NCBI GenBank assembly: GCA_001970955.1
Contig: MPUH01000332.1
Coordinates: 1 to 64,000 of the forward strand
DNA: 64,000 nucleotides
Direction of reading: 5' to 3'
Origin: Stentor coeruleus
Lineage: Eukaryota > Ciliophora > Heterotrichea > Heterotrichida > Stentoridae
The translations under genes were made by a program, and so were the position numbers. Of the stretch, positions 62,946-64,000 are shown in pieces (position 1 is the first letter of the stretch; every line of letters starts with the position of its first letter). The notes under the pieces are model-generated. The model had not been told where the DNA came from and ran no database searches. It was given only the letters and a program-made list of their open reading frames with translations.

Positions 62946-64000
62946 ATTTCTTTTATTAACTTAGTGATTGTATGGAATATTTTTTAATACTTTTACAAAT
63001 TTTTGCTAGAGATGATTTAGGTTGAGGTTAATTTTGTATAAAAGTTAAGTTTGGAGCTTTTAAAAAGTGAGAAAAAACTTAAGTTGATTTTTAATATTTA
63101 ATGCTTGGAATTTTTGTTGTAGAAAATTTATTCATAAAAGAAAGAATTGCTGGAAATACTTAAGATAGGGTCGATTAAAAATTAGGGTTGAGTTTCCTTA
63201 CCATGGATATTTTTGGTCGATATGCTTCTATTTATTCTTAGGCAATACATAGATTATCATCTGATCAAAATGTGATTCATGAAATCCTATAATATTCTAG
63301 AAAATTCATGGGAAAAAGTGAAATTCTAATATTCTGAAGAAATGGAACTTGATTGCAAAAAACTCAGAGCTAATGTTCCTGACAATAATTCAATAACTGA
63401 AGTTTTCGAACTATTTTTCTCTAATGAAGTACTTCAAAGTATATCAAAATACACTAGCCAAGTATTTATAAACAAAATTTACTATCTACTTACCTCGCAA
63501 TAGAGTTATTTGCAAAGAAAAGTTTATCAAAGAAAATATTGAAATAATTGATTTTCCACAATTTCTTGGTGAATTGTAAATGAATTGAATAAAACTATTT
63601 CAAAGAGATAAAAATTATATATTTACACTACTTTTTGAATCAATGATGATATCATAGTAAGATAGTTGCTTATCAAAAATGTCAATACTTCTAATAAAAA
63701 AAGTTATATTCTATTACAACTTCAAAAGAAGAATGAAAATATAATGAAACTTACTTACAATTTGGTTTTAACTTAGTTAAAAGCTTTAGCAGCCATATTA
63801 TTAAAACTCAAAACCAAAAAGTAAGACATATGTTAATGCAAATCAAGCATAAAACAGTAGATGCAAATTTCATTACCAAAAATATAAAAATCTCTTATTT
63901 TTACTCACAACACAAAGTTCATTTCAAAAAAAACTCCAAAACTCATCAAGATTAATTATGCTAATTAAATTAAAAAATAACATAAAAATCCATAACCTTC
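62946..64000. other. Right-end interval
   Basis: About 1.05 kb to the end of the window. Upstream of ISCA2, so its promoter should be at the left end. Apart from a transposase-like remnant at 63342-63579, no gene was seen; the last 400 bp are AT-rich and have stops in all frames. Confidence 0.5.
63342..63579 (+). mobile_element. Possible piggyBac-family transposase N-terminal remnant
   Basis: A frame from 63342 to the TAG at 63501 reads ITEVFELFFSNEVLQSISKY, resembling the start of the piggyBac DDE domain (...FelFF..ell..iv..tn.y). A neighbouring frame from 63508 to 63579 gives KENIEIIDFPQFLGEL, which resembles the ...t..El.aflGil block that follows in piggyBac. The order and spacing are right for the family. 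The rest of the transposase is not visible. This resembles the relic at 7987-8640, and both are decayed. Confidence 0.45.

Overview
This window looks like macronuclear DNA of a heterotrich ciliate that uses the standard genetic code, most likely Stentor. It is very AT-rich, nearly all genes are intronless, and the few introns are only 15 or 16 nt long (GTA...AG). TAA, TAG and TGA all serve as real stops, every tryptophan I checked is TGG, and this argues against Blepharisma (UGA = Trp). I count 36 protein genes, of which 4 need splicing with 8 mini-introns. Their reading frames were rebuilt here by recognising the 15/16-nt introns.

Layout. 1-7.7 kb: unrecognised coiled-coil or myristoylated proteins, a decayed RING-like gene and a vWA-domain protein. 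8.0-8.6 kb: a wrecked piggyBac-type transposase. 9.2-10.4 kb: a five-unit polyubiquitin gene. 10.8-22.7 kb: a TPR protein, ARV1, calcineurin B, a Cys-rich protein and a coiled-coil protein, separated by the longest gene-free stretches. 24.5-33.1 kb: CCT5, a BUD20/ZNF593-like zinc finger, a SOSS-B-like OB-fold protein, CCDC40, a protein with a C-terminal lipidation-like motif, and a myristoylated ubiquitin-like protein. 33.7-37.5 kb: CDC48/p97 and a NEK kinase only 32 bp apart. 38.1-46.1 kb: an SLC35B1-type transporter, a sperm-tail PG-repeat protein, acyl-protein thioesterase, a DUF229/sulfatase-like membrane protein, a FYVE-like CaaX protein and a MORN protein. 46.6-55.5 kb: a degenerate MCM9-like protein, an RLP24 pseudogene, acyl-CoA-binding protein, TMEM161, an OCRL/INPP5B 5-phosphatase and two small genes. 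55.6-62.9 kb: a GAR-domain (GAS2-like) coiled-coil protein, two tightly packed unknowns, plant-type P5C dehydrogenase (ALDH12) and ISCA2. The right end holds a possible second piggyBac remnant.

Themes. There is no operon logic, but several genes fit the biology of a large ciliate: axoneme and cortex (CCDC40, PG-repeat, MORN, GAR and many coiled coils), membrane identity and lipid handling (OCRL, FYVE-like, ARV1, ACBP, thioesterase), and ubiquitin/p97 proteostasis (polyubiquitin, membrane-anchored UBL, CDC48, CCT5). Gene spacing is extreme: adjacent genes lie 8 to 35 bp apart in places, and a TATAA-like motif often abuts the start codon. The gene-free stretches contain several decayed coding remnants and recent short tandem duplications.
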